This document shows, piece after piece, positions 8,919 through 18,440 of a stretch of DNA of 64,000 bases (position 1 is its first letter; every line of letters starts with the position of its first letter). Source of the stretch: Sediminicola sp. YIK13 (GTDB lineage: Bacteria; Bacteroidota; Bacteroidia; Flavobacteriales; Flavobacteriaceae); assembly GCF_001430825.1 (NCBI RefSeq), contig NZ_CP010535.1, positions 1,034,501 to 1,098,500 on the forward strand. Reading direction: 5' to 3'. The position numbers and the translations under genes were made by a program. Below the pieces are notes generated by a model that saw only the letters and a program-made list of their open reading frames with translations, was not told the DNA's origin and did not search any database.

Positions 8919-10013
8919 CTACACATTAAAACGAAAGTGCATTACATCACCATCTTTTACAATATACTCTTTGCCCTCTACTTTCATTTTGCCCGCCTCT
9001 TTAACCTTGGTTTCACTTCCAAAGGCAACAAAATCATCATAAGCGATCACTTCTGCACGGATAAATCCTTTCTCAAAATCGGTGTGAATTACTCCAGCTG
9101 CCTGAGGCGCCGTAGCTCCTACTGGAATAGTCCATGCCCTTACCTCTTTGACACCTGCCGTGAAATAGGTTTCAAGATTTAATAATTTATATGCCCCGCG
9201 AATTAATTTGGCAGATCCAGGCTCTTTAAGACCAAGATCTTCCAAGAACATTTGTCGCTCTTCATACGTTTCCAGTTCAGTAATGTCAGCCTCAGTTCCC
9301 ACTGCCAAAAATATTACTTCTGCATTCTCGTCCTTGACCGCTTCTTTTACTTTATCCACATAGCTATTTCCAGTAGTGGCCGACTCTTCATCTACGTTAC
9401 AGACATACATTACAGGTTTATCTGTAATAAACTGCAATGGCTTTACAAATTCGTTTCTGTCTTCTTTGCTAAATTCAAGGGCGCGAATAGAAGTTCCCGC
9501 TTCTAATCCTTGTTTAATTTTCAAAAGTACAGCCTCTTCCTTTTGCGCTTCCTTATTTCCAGTTTTGGCAGCACGTTTCACTTTTTCAAGCTTTTTGTCT
9601 ACCGTTTCAAGATCTTTTAATTGCAATTCCATATCAATAGTCTCCTTATCTCGAATAGGGTTGATAGATCCATCTACATGGACAATATTGTCATTATCAA
9701 AGCATCTCAGCACATGAAGAATTGCATCTGTTTCACGGATATTGCCCAAAAATTGGTTTCCAAGACCTTCTCCCTTACTTGCTCCCTTTACCAACCCGGC
9801 AATGTCAACTATTTCTACTGTTGCTGGCAATACGCGCTCCGGATTGACCAAAGATTCTAATTTCTCCAATCTCGAGTCGGGAACATTTACTACCCCTATA
9901 TTAGGTTCTATGGTACAAAAAGGAAAATTGGCGCTTTGTGCTTTCGCATTTGATAGACAATTAAAAAGTGTTGATTTACCTACGTTTGGTAATCCTACAA
10001 TACCTGCTTTCAT
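8919..10013 (-). CDS. ychF: Redox-regulated ATPase YchF (Obg family)
   Basis: The ATG at 10013 is chosen because it begins the family's [15 protein letters not shown] and gives 364 residues, the usual length. Upstream in-frame codons reach into the promoter. YchF/OLA1 is a TRAFAC-class P-loop NTPase that binds ribosomes and prefers ATP over GTP. P-loop GLPNVGKST is at 7-15, G3 DIAG at 70-73, and the specificity motif is NVDE (206-209) in place of NKxD, the hallmark of ATP use. A C-terminal TGS domain ends in [15 protein letters not shown]. The gene stands alone between a leftward promoter (10035-10042) and the hairpin near 8640. Confidence 0.96.
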   Translation of the reverse strand: MKAGIVGLPNVGKSTLFNCLSNAKAQSANFPFCTIEPNIGVVNVPDSRLEKLESLVNPERVLPATVEIVDIAGLVKGASKGEGLGNQFLGNIRETDAILHVLRCFDNDNIVHVDGSINPIRDKETIDMELQLKDLETVDKKLEKVKRAAKTGNKEAQKEEAVLLKIKQGLEAGTSIRALEFSKEDRNEFVKPLQFITDKPVMYVCNVDEESATTGNSYVDKVKEAVKDENAEVIFLAVGTEADITELETYEERQMFLEDLGLKEPGSAKLIRGAYKLLNLETYFTAGVKEVRAWTIPVGATAPQAAGVIHTDFEKGFIRAEVIAYDDFVAFGSETKVKEAGKMKVEGKEYIVKDGDVMHFRFNV

Positions 10014-10034
10014 TCTTTCATTCTTTTGAGGGTG

Positions 10035-10042
10035 CAAATATA
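10035..10042 (-). promoter_or_regulatory. -7 promoter element of ychF
   Basis: On the minus strand TATATTTG followed by CACCC matches TAnnTTTG exactly, 21 bp before the ATG at 10013. This placement argues against the longer in-frame start at 10037. The -33 box is poor: the nearest TTTG motifs give spacers of 11 or 26 bp. Confidence 0.55.
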
Positions 10043-10378
10043 GTTCTAAAAAGCAAATATGTAAACATCAAATCTACAAACAATAACATGAGGGAAAGGC
10101 CCATTCACTTAATTATGATTTAAAAGTTGAGGCATCTTTATATCCATGAGGAATAGAAAAAGATATATCATAATTGAAACTGTCTGAATTTCTAGTCCGA
10201 ATGGTAAGGGTATGATTTAGTAGAAAATTATCCCTATCTAATGACGAATTAAAAAATCAACCTCTCTCATTATTGGTCAATCATAAATATTAGTCTGTAC
10301 GTAATAATTCATAAAAAAATGTTAATTCATAAAATTTTCACTATTTTCGTCAACATATTAACTCAAACTTTAATTTAT

Positions 10379-13195
10379 ATGAAATTGTTTTATGCTTTTA
10401 CAGCATTTCTTTTACTGTCAGTTACTACTGCTTTTGCGCAGAATTCGGTTTCTGGAACAGTAAAAGATGACGCAGGTTTGCCCCTGGCAGGAGTGAACAT
10501 TGTAGAAAAAGGTACTAATAATGGAACATCAACCAATTTTGATGGGAACTATGAAATATCTGTGGCAGATAATGCCACATTGGTATTCAGTTATGTTGGA
10601 TTTGCAACTACGGAAGTGAATGTTGGAGGTCAGTCAACAATCAATGTTACGCTTGCAGAAGGAATGCAACTGGAAGAATTTATTGTAGTAGGTTCACGTA
10701 CAGCACCTAGAAGTAATGCGGACACGCCCTTACCTGTAGATGTTATTGGAGCCAAGGAATTGACTTCCACTGGACAAATGACCTTTGACAAGGCCTTGCA
10801 GTACAGGATTCCATCTTTTAACACGGTACAAACTCCGGTAAATGATGCGACCTCCTTATTGGATCCTTATGAAATAAGAAACATGGGACCAAGTAGAACA
10901 TTGATCTTGATCAACGGAAAAAGGAAAAATTTAAGTGCCTTATTATACACCCAGACTTCACCGGGTAGAGGTGAAACGGGTGCTGATATCTCAGCAATCC
11001 CAACAGACGCCATCAAAAGAGTTGAAATACTAAGAGATGGAGCTTCTGCGCAATATGGTTCTGATGCCATAGCCGGGGTAATGAACATTATTCTAAAAGA
11101 TAGCCCAAATGTAGGTTCAGCAACAATTAGAACTGGTATTACCTCTGAAGGTGATGGTGAAATGTTTGGAGTTGCCGTTAATAATGGGACTAGCATTGGT
11201 GAAGACAAAGGTTTTGTAAACTATACTGTGGACCTTTCAAAGGTAAACATAGCGAACAGACCAGGTACAGTTGATGCCGCTGGAGAATTTGGTGATTTTT
11301 TCGACCCTGATGCAGCCGAATTGTTAACGTTATCTGATGTGGAAGAATTTTTATCAAGAAGACCTGATGCCGGCAATATAAATGGTTCTCCTGAAACGGC
11401 AGCTGCTAAATTTTCAGTAAACTTTGGTTACGACTTAAGTGAAAATACTGAATTATATGGTAATGCGGCTTATGTTTATAAGTCAGTAAACAGTTTTGCC
11501 AATTACAGAACGCCTTATTGGAGAACATTAGATGAAAATACTGGATTTCCATATTTAGCGGATTTTTTTCCTGGAAACAACCCAAATAATAGAAATGGAT
11601 ATGATGGGTATTTACCAACTTTTGAAGGGTTGTTAAGTGATTACAACGCTACTATTGGTTTTAAATCTACTATCAATGACTGGAACATAGATGCTAGTTT
11701 TACAACTGGTGGAAATACACAGACTTACAAAGTGAATAATACACATAATAGAAATTTTGTATACTCTCCTTCTACTTGGGTTGATACCAATGGTAACGGA
11801 TCTATAGATGATGGCGAAGTAACCGAAGGTTCTCAATTGTACAGAGAGAACAGTCAGCAGTCATTCGATCCGGGTGGAACTGCTTTCTCCCATAATGTAG
11901 GGAATATAGATATTTCAAGAATACTTTCTGATAAAGTAAGTATAGGTGTTGGTGCTGAGTTCAGGACCGAAACCTTTGAAGTTATTGAAGGTGAACTAGC
12001 TTCTTATGATGGTGGAGGTGCGGATTCCTTTGCAGGTGCATCCCCTCAAAATTCTGGTAAATTTAACCGTTATAATATTGGTGGTTACTTTAGTTTGGAT
12101 TATGATGTATCTGATGAATTTCTATTAAGTGGAACTATTCGTACTGAGAACTATTCTGATTTTGGTAATGCTTTTGTATACAAGTTCAGCTCACGTTATA
12201 AAGTTAGTGATGCCTTTACTTTAAGAGGTTCGCTTTCTTCCGGTTTCAGAGCTCCTACCCTTCACCAAATCTTTACTCAAAAAGCCCAGTATAGCTTTAT
12301 TCCGGGTCAAGGTATCCAAGTTGGTGGTTTAATCAACAATGTATCTACTCAGGCAAAATTATTGGGTATCCCTCAATTGGATGCCGAAACATCTCAAAAT
12401 TTCACAATTGGATTTGGTGGTAAAATCGCGGGTGGATTTAGCTATACCCTTGATTATTACAATATTACTGTTGAAGACCGGATTGTATTAGGTGCTGAAA
12501 TAAGTGCTACTGGCGATGCTAATAATCCTTTGGATGTTCTTTTAGCATCCAATAACTTAAGTGATGTCAGTTTCTTTTCGAATGCACTTGATACTAAGAC
12601 GTCAGGGATAGACGCCGTATTGAGCTATCAAAATATTGCCTTAGGCCAAGGGTTACTTGATTTAAACTTATCTGGGAACTATACACTTCAAAACGAACGT
12701 GATGGTGCTGTTAAAGACATTCCTTTAGTTGCCAATGCGGGACAGTCAGTTGTAAACGATACCCAAGAGGCTCTGTTTTTTACTTCTAGACCAGTGACAA
12801 AATGGATTTTAGGGGCAAATTATGACATCAACAAGTTTGGGATCTCTTTAAACAACACTTATTTTGGTAAGACTACATTCCAGCAACAAGGAATGGATAG
12901 TAATATATTTACAGAGTTTACACCAAAAATTGTAACCGATTTGGGGATTAATTATAATGCAACTGAAAAACTTACTCTTGCACTTAATATAAATAATATA
13001 CTGGATGTATTACCTGAATGGAGCTTTAAATCTAAGAATGCGGCAGGAGATGCTATTTTAGCAGATGCTGCTCAAGTACAAAATCAGTCTAACCTGATTA
13101 CATTCAACCAACGTTACTCTCAAATGACTTATGATGGATACCATTTTAGTCAATTAGGAACAATGTTGAATTTTTCAGTGAACTACAGATTCTAG
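10379..13195 (+). CDS. TonB-dependent receptor
   Basis: The start is taken at the ATG at 10379, where the signal peptide begins (MKLFYAFTAFLLLSVTTAFAQ). An in-frame ATG at 10319 would add 20 residues and is less likely. The 938-residue outer-membrane protein has an N-terminal carboxypeptidase-regulatory-like domain (about 24-92; VSGTVKDDAGLPLAGVNIVE), the link FIVVGSRTAPRSNADTPLP (101-119), a plug domain (about 120-240, with VEILRDGASAQYGSDAIAGV) and a long beta-barrel ending in aromatic NFSVNYRF. It imports a ligand with energy from TonB-ExbBD. The ligand cannot be told: no SusD partner lies beside it, so a siderophore or cofactor type is more likely than a polysaccharide one. A strong terminator follows. 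The 365-bp gap before it (10014-10378) shows only promoter-like elements. Confidence 0.92.
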   Translation: MKLFYAFTAFLLLSVTTAFAQNSVSGTVKDDAGLPLAGVNIVEKGTNNGTSTNFDGNYEISVADNATLVFSYVGFATTEVNVGGQSTINVTLAEGMQLEEFIVVGSRTAPRSNADTPLPVDVIGAKELTSTGQMTFDKALQYRIPSFNTVQTPVNDATSLLDPYEIRNMGPSRTLILINGKRKNLSALLYTQTSPGRGETGADISAIPTDAIKRVEILRDGASAQYGSDAIAGVMNIILKDSPNVGSATIRTGITSEGDGEMFGVAVNNGTSIGEDKGFVNYTVDLSKVNIANRPGTVDAAGEFGDFFDPDAAELLTLSDVEEFLSRRPDAGNINGSPETAAAKFSVNFGYDLSENTELYGNAAYVYKSVNSFANYRTPYWRTLDENTGFPYLADFFPGNNPNNRNGYDGYLPTFEGLLSDYNATIGFKSTINDWNIDASFTTGGNTQTYKVNNTHNRNFVYSPSTWVDTNGNGSIDDGEVTEGSQLYRENSQQSFDPGGTAFSHNVGNIDISRILSDKVSIGVGAEFRTETFEVIEGELASYDGGGADSFAGASPQNSGKFNRYNIGGYFSLDYDVSDEFLLSGTIRTENYSDFGNAFVYKFSSRYKVSDAFTLRGSLSSGFRAPTLHQIFTQKAQYSFIPGQGIQVGGLINNVSTQAKLLGIPQLDAETSQNFTIGFGGKIAGGFSYTLDYYNITVEDRIVLGAEISATGDANNPLDVLLASNNLSDVSFFSNALDTKTSGIDAVLSYQNIALGQGLLDLNLSGNYTLQNERDGAVKDIPLVANAGQSVVNDTQEALFFTSRPVTKWILGANYDINKFGISLNNTYFGKTTFQQQGMDSNIFTEFTPKIVTDLGINYNATEKLTLALNINNILDVLPEWSFKSKNAAGDAILADAAQVQNQSNLITFNQRYSQMTYDGYHFSQLGTMLNFSVNYRF

Positions 13196-13215
13196 AAAAC
13201 TATCATGTATATTGA

Positions 13216-13245
13216 AAAAAGCTACCTATTTTTAGGTAGCTTTTT
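13216..13245 (+). terminator. Rho-independent terminator of the TonB receptor gene
   Basis: A perfect 13-bp stem (AAAAAGCTACCTA with TAGGTAGCTTTTT) closes a TTTT loop, 20 bp after the stop codon. The interval 13246-13530 beyond it holds nothing I can support. Confidence 0.88.
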
Positions 13246-13530
13246 GTTGTTACTTACGTATCTCAAAATTATCCAAGGCATCTACTACCATCTTTAATGA
13301 ATTATAATACCGAATACAAAACCATAACAGTAATACGTAAAACAAATAAGGTAAATTTTATTCTGGCGAAGTGGTGGTCTTGTTTACTTGGTTAGTGACT
13401 TAAATAATTAAATCTACTGTAAAAAATACCAATTTTTGTAGTACTTCGGAAGGAAACTCCATAAAAAAGCACTACACCCAATCACTAAAGGCTTTGATAC
13501 TTTTGTGAACGTTGCTAAAAAAAGCAAATA

Positions 13531-13564
13531 AAAAAAGCCCAATCGTCTGATTGGGCTTTTTTTT
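13531..13564. terminator. Terminator of the ferredoxin gene
   Basis: AAAAAAGCCCAATC (13531-13544) pairs with GATTGGGCTTTTTT (13549-13562) around a 4-base loop. The A-run gives a T-tail on the minus strand, ending the leftward ferredoxin transcript. It would also work rightward. Confidence 0.85.
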
Positions 13565-13581
13565 ATTAATAATACCAATTA

Positions 13582-13935
13582 TTATCCTTCTGGGTGCATA
13601 AAACGCTGCTTTGCCAGTAATTCTTCTTCTGTTTCCACATGACTGTCATCTGGAACGCAACAATCCACCGGACATACTGCGGCGCATTGTGGTTCTTCAT
13701 GGAAGCCCATGCATTCCGTGCACTTGTCAGGAGAGATATAATAAATTTCGTCACTTATTGGCTCTTGTACTTCATCGGCATCCACTTCAGAGCCATTTGG
13801 CAATACCACCTTCCCGGATAAGGAAGTACCATCACTATATCTCCAATCATCTGCTCCTTCGTAAATTGCGGTATTTGGACATTCCGGTTCACAAGCCCCA
13901 CAATTTATACATTCATCAGTTATTATAATTGCCAT
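13582..13935 (-). CDS. 4Fe-4S dicluster ferredoxin
   Basis: A 117-residue electron carrier with two 4Fe-4S sites. The first site is C9-x2-C12-x2-C15-x3-C19 ([12 protein letters not shown]). The second is C72-x2-C75-x8-C84-x3-C88, the long-loop arrangement of the Chromatium/Azotobacter-like bacterial dicluster ferredoxins, followed by extra cysteines C92/C93. About 50 residues are inserted between the clusters. It is transcribed divergently from the acyl-CoA reductase gene with only 66 bp between them, and the two promoters overlap. The physiological partner is unknown. A role in feeding electrons to lipid or amino-acid biosynthesis is only a guess from the neighbours. Confidence 0.9.
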   Translation of the reverse strand: MAIIITDECINCGACEPECPNTAIYEGADDWRYSDGTSLSGKVVLPNGSEVDADEVQEPISDEIYYISPDKCTECMGFHEEPQCAAVCPVDCCVPDDSHVETEEELLAKQRFMHPEG

Positions 13936-13963
13936 ATTTTTCTTTTTCTATTGCTTACTTTTG
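13929..13963 (+). promoter_or_regulatory. Promoter of the acyl-CoA reductase-serC-serA operon
   Basis: The -7 box TACTTTTG (13956-13963) matches TAnnTTTG. A TTG at 13929-13931 gives a 24-bp spacer, slightly long. The predicted start of transcription is about 35 bp before the ATG at 14002. It overlaps the ferredoxin promoter on the other strand. Confidence 0.5.
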
Positions 13964-13965
13964 CA

Positions 13966-13997
13966 CAAAGGTAAATCCTATTAAAACACTATACAAA
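13966..13997 (-). promoter_or_regulatory. Promoter of the ferredoxin gene
   Basis: On the minus strand TTTG (13994-13997), a 20-bp spacer and TACCTTTG (13966-13973) match the Bacteroidota consensus in both boxes and spacing. Transcription would start near 13961, about 26 bp before the ferredoxin ATG. Confidence 0.65.
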
Positions 13998-14001
13998 TAT
14001 A

Positions 14002-15063
14002 ATGACTGAGCTTGAACTGAGATTAGAAGCATTTGTTAAACTTGGTGGTTTGTTCCGAGAGTTTTGTGAATTTTCCAATAAAAGTGATCACAATCAAGAA
14101 TCCGCTAATGAATGGTTTATACAATTCGATGAAACGATTACTTTAGCTGGACATAAAAATGGATGGTTCATTAAAGATAATATCCTTTTTTGTTTAGAAA
14201 AATGGGGAGCACTTTTGACTGAAGAAAATCTTGTCAAATGGCTGTCACACTATGATATTGATCAAAATAAACCAAAGACTGTCGCTCTGATAATGGCCGG
14301 CAATATACCTTTGGTCGGTTTTCATGATTTTATGGTAACAATTTTAACAGGGAACAAAGCCTTGATAAAATTATCCTCCAATGATAATGTCCTACTGCCC
14401 TTTGTGATAAAATATTTAATCGACATTGCCCCTACTCTTGAAAATAAAATTACCATTACTGAAGGCCAAATGAAGGGTTTTGATGTAGTGGTTGCCACTG
14501 GAAGTGATAACACTTCAAGATACTTCGAGCATTATTTTGGAAATAAACCTAATATTATTAGAAGAAACAGAAATTCAGTGGCCGTTCTGACGGGTAATGA
14601 AACCACAGCACAATTAAATGCGCTGGGAGAGGATATTTTCAGATACTACGGGCTTGGTTGCAGAAGTGTATCCAAGCTTTTTGTTCCCAAAAACTATAAT
14701 TTCAATGTCTTTTTTGAGGCTATCTTTTCCTTTAACCCAATAATTAATCAAGTAAAGTATTCCAACAATTATGATTACAACAAGGCTGTTTATCTAATGA
14801 GTGAATTTAAGTTACTGGATAATGGTTTTTTAATGCTCAAAGAGGACGAAAGTTATTCTTCCCCCATAGCCACTGTATTTTACGAGACCTACGATTCGCT
14901 AAACGATTTGGAATTAAAACTTAAAAAAGAAAAGGAAAAAATACAATGCGTTGTTGGCAAGGGGATTATAGATGGGGAAATTGCGTTTGGAGAAACGCAG
15001 AATCCAAATTTATCGGACTATGCCGATGGGATTGATACCGTAGAATTTCTGATAAACGCATAA
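14002..15063 (+). CDS. Acyl-CoA reductase (LuxC family)
   Basis: A 353-residue protein of the LuxC-type acyl-CoA reductase family, related to aldehyde dehydrogenases, which reduce activated fatty acids to aldehydes with NADPH. The probable catalytic cysteine is C220 in YYGLGCRSVSKLFVP. A nucleotide-binding-like segment is near 95-125 (ALIMAGNIPLVGFHD). There is no lux cluster, so a role in light emission is not implied. In flavobacteria this gene sits with ferredoxin and serC, as here. It is the first gene of a rightward run with serC (70-bp gap), serA and DUF937. The substrate is unknown. Confidence 0.85.
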   Translation: MTELELRLEAFVKLGGLFREFCEFSNKSDHNQESANEWFIQFDETITLAGHKNGWFIKDNILFCLEKWGALLTEENLVKWLSHYDIDQNKPKTVALIMAGNIPLVGFHDFMVTILTGNKALIKLSSNDNVLLPFVIKYLIDIAPTLENKITITEGQMKGFDVVVATGSDNTSRYFEHYFGNKPNIIRRNRNSVAVLTGNETTAQLNALGEDIFRYYGLGCRSVSKLFVPKNYNFNVFFEAIFSFNPIINQVKYSNNYDYNKAVYLMSEFKLLDNGFLMLKEDESYSSPIATVFYETYDSLNDLELKLKKEKEKIQCVVGKGIIDGEIAFGETQNPNLSDYADGIDTVEFLINA

Positions 15064-15133
15064 AATTACTTGATTTTACCTATTTAATTTGGTCATAATT
15101 AATGAACTTTACCACTTAAACATTTCACCACCC

Positions 15134-16198
15134 ATGAAAAAACATAATTTTAGTGCAGGACCTTGTGTCCTTCCTCAAGAAGTAATACTTAAATCAGCCG
15201 AAGCCATACAGGATTTTAATGGATCGGGGTTGTCTCTAATAGAAATATCTCACCGTAGTAAGGATTTTGTAGCTGTTATGGATAAGGCTCAAGCCTTGGC
15301 TTTGGAGTTGTTGGGATTGGAAAACAAAGGCTATAAAGCCCTCTTTTTACATGGAGGAGCAAGTCTTCAGTTTTTAATGACCGCCTATAACCTATTGGAG
15401 AAAAAAGCAGGATACTTGAATACGGGAACTTGGAGTGATAAAGCGATAAAGGAGGCCAAACTTTTCGGGGAGGTACTTGAGGTAGGTTCTTCCAAATCTG
15501 AAGGCTACAACCATATCCCTAAGATGTACGGCGTACCCAATGACCTAGATTACTTACATTTAACCTCGAACAATACAATTTACGGAACACAAATAAAAAA
15601 CTTCCCAAATGTAAATGTCCCACTTGTTTGTGATATGAGTTCTGACATTTTTTCGAGACAGCTCGACTTTTCTAAATTTGATTTGATCTATGCCGGGGCA
15701 CAAAAAAATATGGGTCCAGCAGGGACTACTTTAGTCGTGGTAAAAGAATCCATATTAGGAAAAGTGAGCCGAAAGATTCCCTCTATGATGGATTATCAGG
15801 TACATATTTCCAAAGAAAGCATGTTCAATACCCCTGCCGTATTTCCTGTATATGTTTCCATGTTAACCCTGGAATGGCTTAAAAACTTAGGTGGTATCCA
15901 AGCTATCGAAGAGATAAACAATAAAAAGGCACAGTTGTTATATTCAGAAATAGACTTAAATCCTCTTTTCAAGGGATATTCCGTAAAAGAGGACAGATCT
16001 ACCATGAACGCCACGTTTAATCTTACGGATGAAAAACTTCAAACTACTTTTGATGCCATGTGGAAAGAAGCCGGCATCAATGGTCTAAGCGGACACAGGT
16101 CTGTAGGAGGATACCGCGCATCTATGTACAATGCCCTAACTTTGGAAAGCGTTGGCGTATTGGTAGATATAATGAGTGAAATGGAAAGAAAAGCATAA
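15134..16198 (+). CDS. serC: Phosphoserine aminotransferase (SerC)
   Basis: A 354-residue class V, PLP-dependent aminotransferase; it converts 3-phosphohydroxypyruvate and glutamate to phosphoserine in serine synthesis, and a related step in pyridoxal phosphate synthesis. The start at 15134 gives the family's N-terminus KKHNFSAGPCVLP. The PLP lysine is K191 in YAGAQKNMGPAG, D167 in CDMSSD binds the pyridine nitrogen, W100 (NTGTW) stacks on the ring, and SHRS at 39-42 binds substrate phosphate. serA follows 25 bp downstream, so the first two steps of serine synthesis are encoded together. Confidence 0.96.
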   Translation: MKKHNFSAGPCVLPQEVILKSAEAIQDFNGSGLSLIEISHRSKDFVAVMDKAQALALELLGLENKGYKALFLHGGASLQFLMTAYNLLEKKAGYLNTGTWSDKAIKEAKLFGEVLEVGSSKSEGYNHIPKMYGVPNDLDYLHLTSNNTIYGTQIKNFPNVNVPLVCDMSSDIFSRQLDFSKFDLIYAGAQKNMGPAGTTLVVVKESILGKVSRKIPSMMDYQVHISKESMFNTPAVFPVYVSMLTLEWLKNLGGIQAIEEINNKKAQLLYSEIDLNPLFKGYSVKEDRSTMNATFNLTDEKLQTTFDAMWKEAGINGLSGHRSVGGYRASMYNALTLESVGVLVDIMSEMERKA

Positions 16199-16223
16199 TT
16201 AATAAAAAGATTATTCAAGATAG

Positions 16224-17180
16224 ATGAGCATGAAAATACTGGTGAACGATAGAATATCACAATCTGGAATACAGGCATTGCAGAATGCAGGTTTTGAAGT
16301 TAATACCACCAAGGTTGCACAAGAACAGCTAATAAACTATATCAATAAAAACGCTATTGAGATTCTTTTGGTTAGAAGTGCCACTGAAGTAAATAAAGAA
16401 GTTATAGACAACTGTCCCTCCTTAAAAATAGTAGGTAGGGCCGGTGTTGGCATGGATAATATTGAGGTTGAATATGCCAAGAAAAAAGGAATTAAAGTGA
16501 TTAATACCCCAGAAGCATCCGCAGCTTCTGTAGCGGAACTTGTTTTTGCCCACCTGTACAGTGGTGTACGATTTGTTCATGATTCCAATAGAAACATGCC
16601 GTTAGAGGGAGATAGCAAGTTCAATATGCTTAAAAAAGCATATTCCAAAGGCTTGGAACTTAAAGGAAAGACCCTGGGAATTGTTGGTTTTGGAAAAATT
16701 GGTCAGGCTACAGCAAAAATAGCTCTAGGCATTGGTATGAAGGTGATGTATCATGACCATCATAGAGAAGAAATCACTGTTACTGTTCCCTTTTTTGATG
16801 GACAGTCCGTATCCTTTGTTTTAAAGAATAATTCTATGGAGGAGCTCTTGAAATCTGCAGATTTCTTTTCCATGCATGTTCCAGCCCAAAAACATTACGC
16901 TATAGGCAAGAAGGAATTTGAATTGATGAAAGATGGCGTAGGAATTATAAATACTGCACGAGGAGGTGTTATAGACGAAGTGGCTCTTGTTGATGCCTTA
17001 GAAAATGGAAAAGTACTTTTTGCAGGCTTGGACGTTTACGAATCCGAACCAAATCCTGAGATAAGGATCCTAATGCACCCTCAAATCTCCCTGACCCCGC
17101 ACATAGGAGGCAGTACTATTGAGGCCCAGGAAAGAATTGCTATGGAATTGGCGAAATTGATCATCGATACTTCCAAATAA
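16224..17180 (+). CDS. serA: D-2-hydroxyacid dehydrogenase, probable D-3-phosphoglycerate dehydrogenase (SerA)
   Basis: A 318-residue NAD-dependent dehydrogenase. The Rossmann motif is GFGKIG at 155-160. The catalytic Arg-Glu-His triad is R246 (NTARGGVID), E275 (VYESEP) and H293 (TPHIGGST). It has no C-terminal ACT domain, so it is the short form without the classic serine-binding regulatory module. Coupling to serC points to oxidation of 3-phosphoglycerate, the first step of serine synthesis. An in-frame second Met codon at residue 3 is an equally good start. Activity on another 2-hydroxyacid cannot be excluded. Confidence 0.9.
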   Translation: MSMKILVNDRISQSGIQALQNAGFEVNTTKVAQEQLINYINKNAIEILLVRSATEVNKEVIDNCPSLKIVGRAGVGMDNIEVEYAKKKGIKVINTPEASAASVAELVFAHLYSGVRFVHDSNRNMPLEGDSKFNMLKKAYSKGLELKGKTLGIVGFGKIGQATAKIALGIGMKVMYHDHHREEITVTVPFFDGQSVSFVLKNNSMEELLKSADFFSMHVPAQKHYAIGKKEFELMKDGVGIINTARGGVIDEVALVDALENGKVLFAGLDVYESEPNPEIRILMHPQISLTPHIGGSTIEAQERIAMELAKLIIDTSK

Positions 17181-17257
17181 TGGTGGTGATAAGTGGTATC
17201 CGTTAGTTGTTATTCATTTTCGTATATTAGGAATCCAATAAACATAATTAAAAAAAC

Positions 17258-17890
17258 ATGTCAGGATTATTAGAGTTATTAGATAGCCCAATGGGCAAAC
17301 AATTAATTGGTGGAATTGCTGGACAAACTGGTAATTCTGAAGAGAAAACGGCCGATGTACTTAGCATGGCAATGCCGCTGTTGATGGGGGCCATGAAGAA
17401 AAATGCATCTACCCCACAAGGGGCAGAGGGCTTGTTGGGTGCCCTAAATTCCAAACATAATGGAAGTATTTTGGACAATCTTGGAGGGTTGTTCAATGGT
17501 GGTGTAGATCAATCGGTTATGAGTGATGGCGCAGGAATACTTGGGCATTTATTAGGGAACAAGCAGGCACTAGTGGAAAATACTTTAAGTCAAAAATCAG
17601 GTTTGGATGCAGGCTCAGTGGCTGATATTTTAAAAATAGCTGCACCCATATTAATGGGGTTTTTAGGTAAACAAAAATCTCAGAACAACCTTGACGATGC
17701 TAACGGGCTAAGTAGTCTCTTGGGCAGTATGTTAGGAGGGCAGCCACAACAAAATCAAAGTTTGATCACTAGTTTACTAGATTCTGATGGAGACGGAAGT
17801 GTCCTTGATGATGTTGCCGGCATGGTATTGGGCAATACAAAGAAAAAAGGAGGCTTGGGAGGAATGTTGGGAGGTCTGTTTGGGAAATAA
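17258..17890 (+). CDS. DUF937 family protein with a calcium-loop-like motif
   Basis: A 210-residue Gly/Leu-rich protein of the DUF937 (YidB-like) family, without signal peptide or membrane helix. Two copies of a helical unit can be seen (ADVLSMAMPLLMGAMKK near 38-54; ADILKIAAPILMGFLGK near 121-137). Near residue 172 is DSDGDGSVLDD, which resembles an EF-hand or dockerin Ca-binding loop. The C-terminus is a glycine-rich GGLGGMLGGLFGK. The function is unknown. It is the fourth gene after acyl-CoA reductase-serC-serA (77-bp gap), an order seen in flavobacteria, and a terminator follows. Confidence 0.8.
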   Translation: MSGLLELLDSPMGKQLIGGIAGQTGNSEEKTADVLSMAMPLLMGAMKKNASTPQGAEGLLGALNSKHNGSILDNLGGLFNGGVDQSVMSDGAGILGHLLGNKQALVENTLSQKSGLDAGSVADILKIAAPILMGFLGKQKSQNNLDDANGLSSLLGSMLGGQPQQNQSLITSLLDSDGDGSVLDDVAGMVLGNTKKKGGLGGMLGGLFGK

Positions 17891-17918
17891 TAGGATTTCG
17901 AAATAAGAATATTTTAAC

Positions 17919-17949
17919 AAAACCACCCGTCCTCTCAGGTGGTTTTTTT
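17919..17949 (+). terminator. Terminator of the serC-serA-DUF937 run
   Basis: AAAACCACC (17919-17927) pairs with GGTGGTTTT (17938-17946) and runs into seven Ts, 28 bp after the DUF937 stop. Confidence 0.8.
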
Positions 17950-17972
17950 GTACCTTAAATACTATAAAATCG

Positions 17973-18440
17973 ATGGTTATGTTAATTAAATCGTTCCTTA
18001 AAATTATAGTATTATTTATTGTTATAACCCTTTCCATTGGTAGTTGTACCAGTAACAAACAGGCCGTGGACCTTGCAGATAAAGAAAAAATGGCCTTTAA
18101 TCAAAAAGAAGGGGATACCATAACAATTGCCAATGACAGCTTAGAATATGACATAATTATCATTGAACCTGGTTTTAATTTCTGGTTGCGATCTATTGCA
18201 AAACCCAGACAATATTATTCAAAATTCTTTTTGGAAAATAGAAATGATATTTACGTAAGGGAATGGAACAATAGGGTGCTACAACCACAACGTTTTGACC
18301 CCAACCTTTATGAACTTCAAATCAATTATGATTCGAATACGGATTATGGTTATGAGGTAAACTATAAGTTATATAATTATTTCATCTATTTCCAACGCAA
18401 ATACAAGCAACGATTGGGGCCTTTTGTTCCTAGAATATAA
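17973..18440 (+). CDS. DUF6146 family putative lipoprotein
   Basis: A 155-residue protein with a lipoprotein signal sequence: hydrophobic stretch from about 5 to 20 and lipobox IGSC with C25 as the lipidated cysteine, so it is probably anchored in the inner or outer membrane. The mature part contains YDIIIIEPGFNFWL and an aromatic-rich tail (YKLYNYFIYFQRKYKQ), which I recognise as the flavobacterial DUF6146 family. No function is known. ATG 17979 is an alternative start two codons downstream. The -33 box of the next gene lies inside its 3' end. Confidence 0.75.
   Translation: MVMLIKSFLKIIVLFIVITLSIGSCTSNKQAVDLADKEKMAFNQKEGDTITIANDSLEYDIIIIEPGFNFWLRSIAKPRQYYSKFFLENRNDIYVREWNNRVLQPQRFDPNLYELQINYDSNTDYGYEVNYKLYNYFIYFQRKYKQRLGPFVPRI

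Noticed and set aside
13254-13330. Minus-strand peptide like RYYNSLKMVVDALDNFEIRK between the TonB receptor and ferredoxin genes
   Set aside because: The open stretch is short, has no start codon in good context upstream, and overlaps no recognised family. Chance cannot be excluded.
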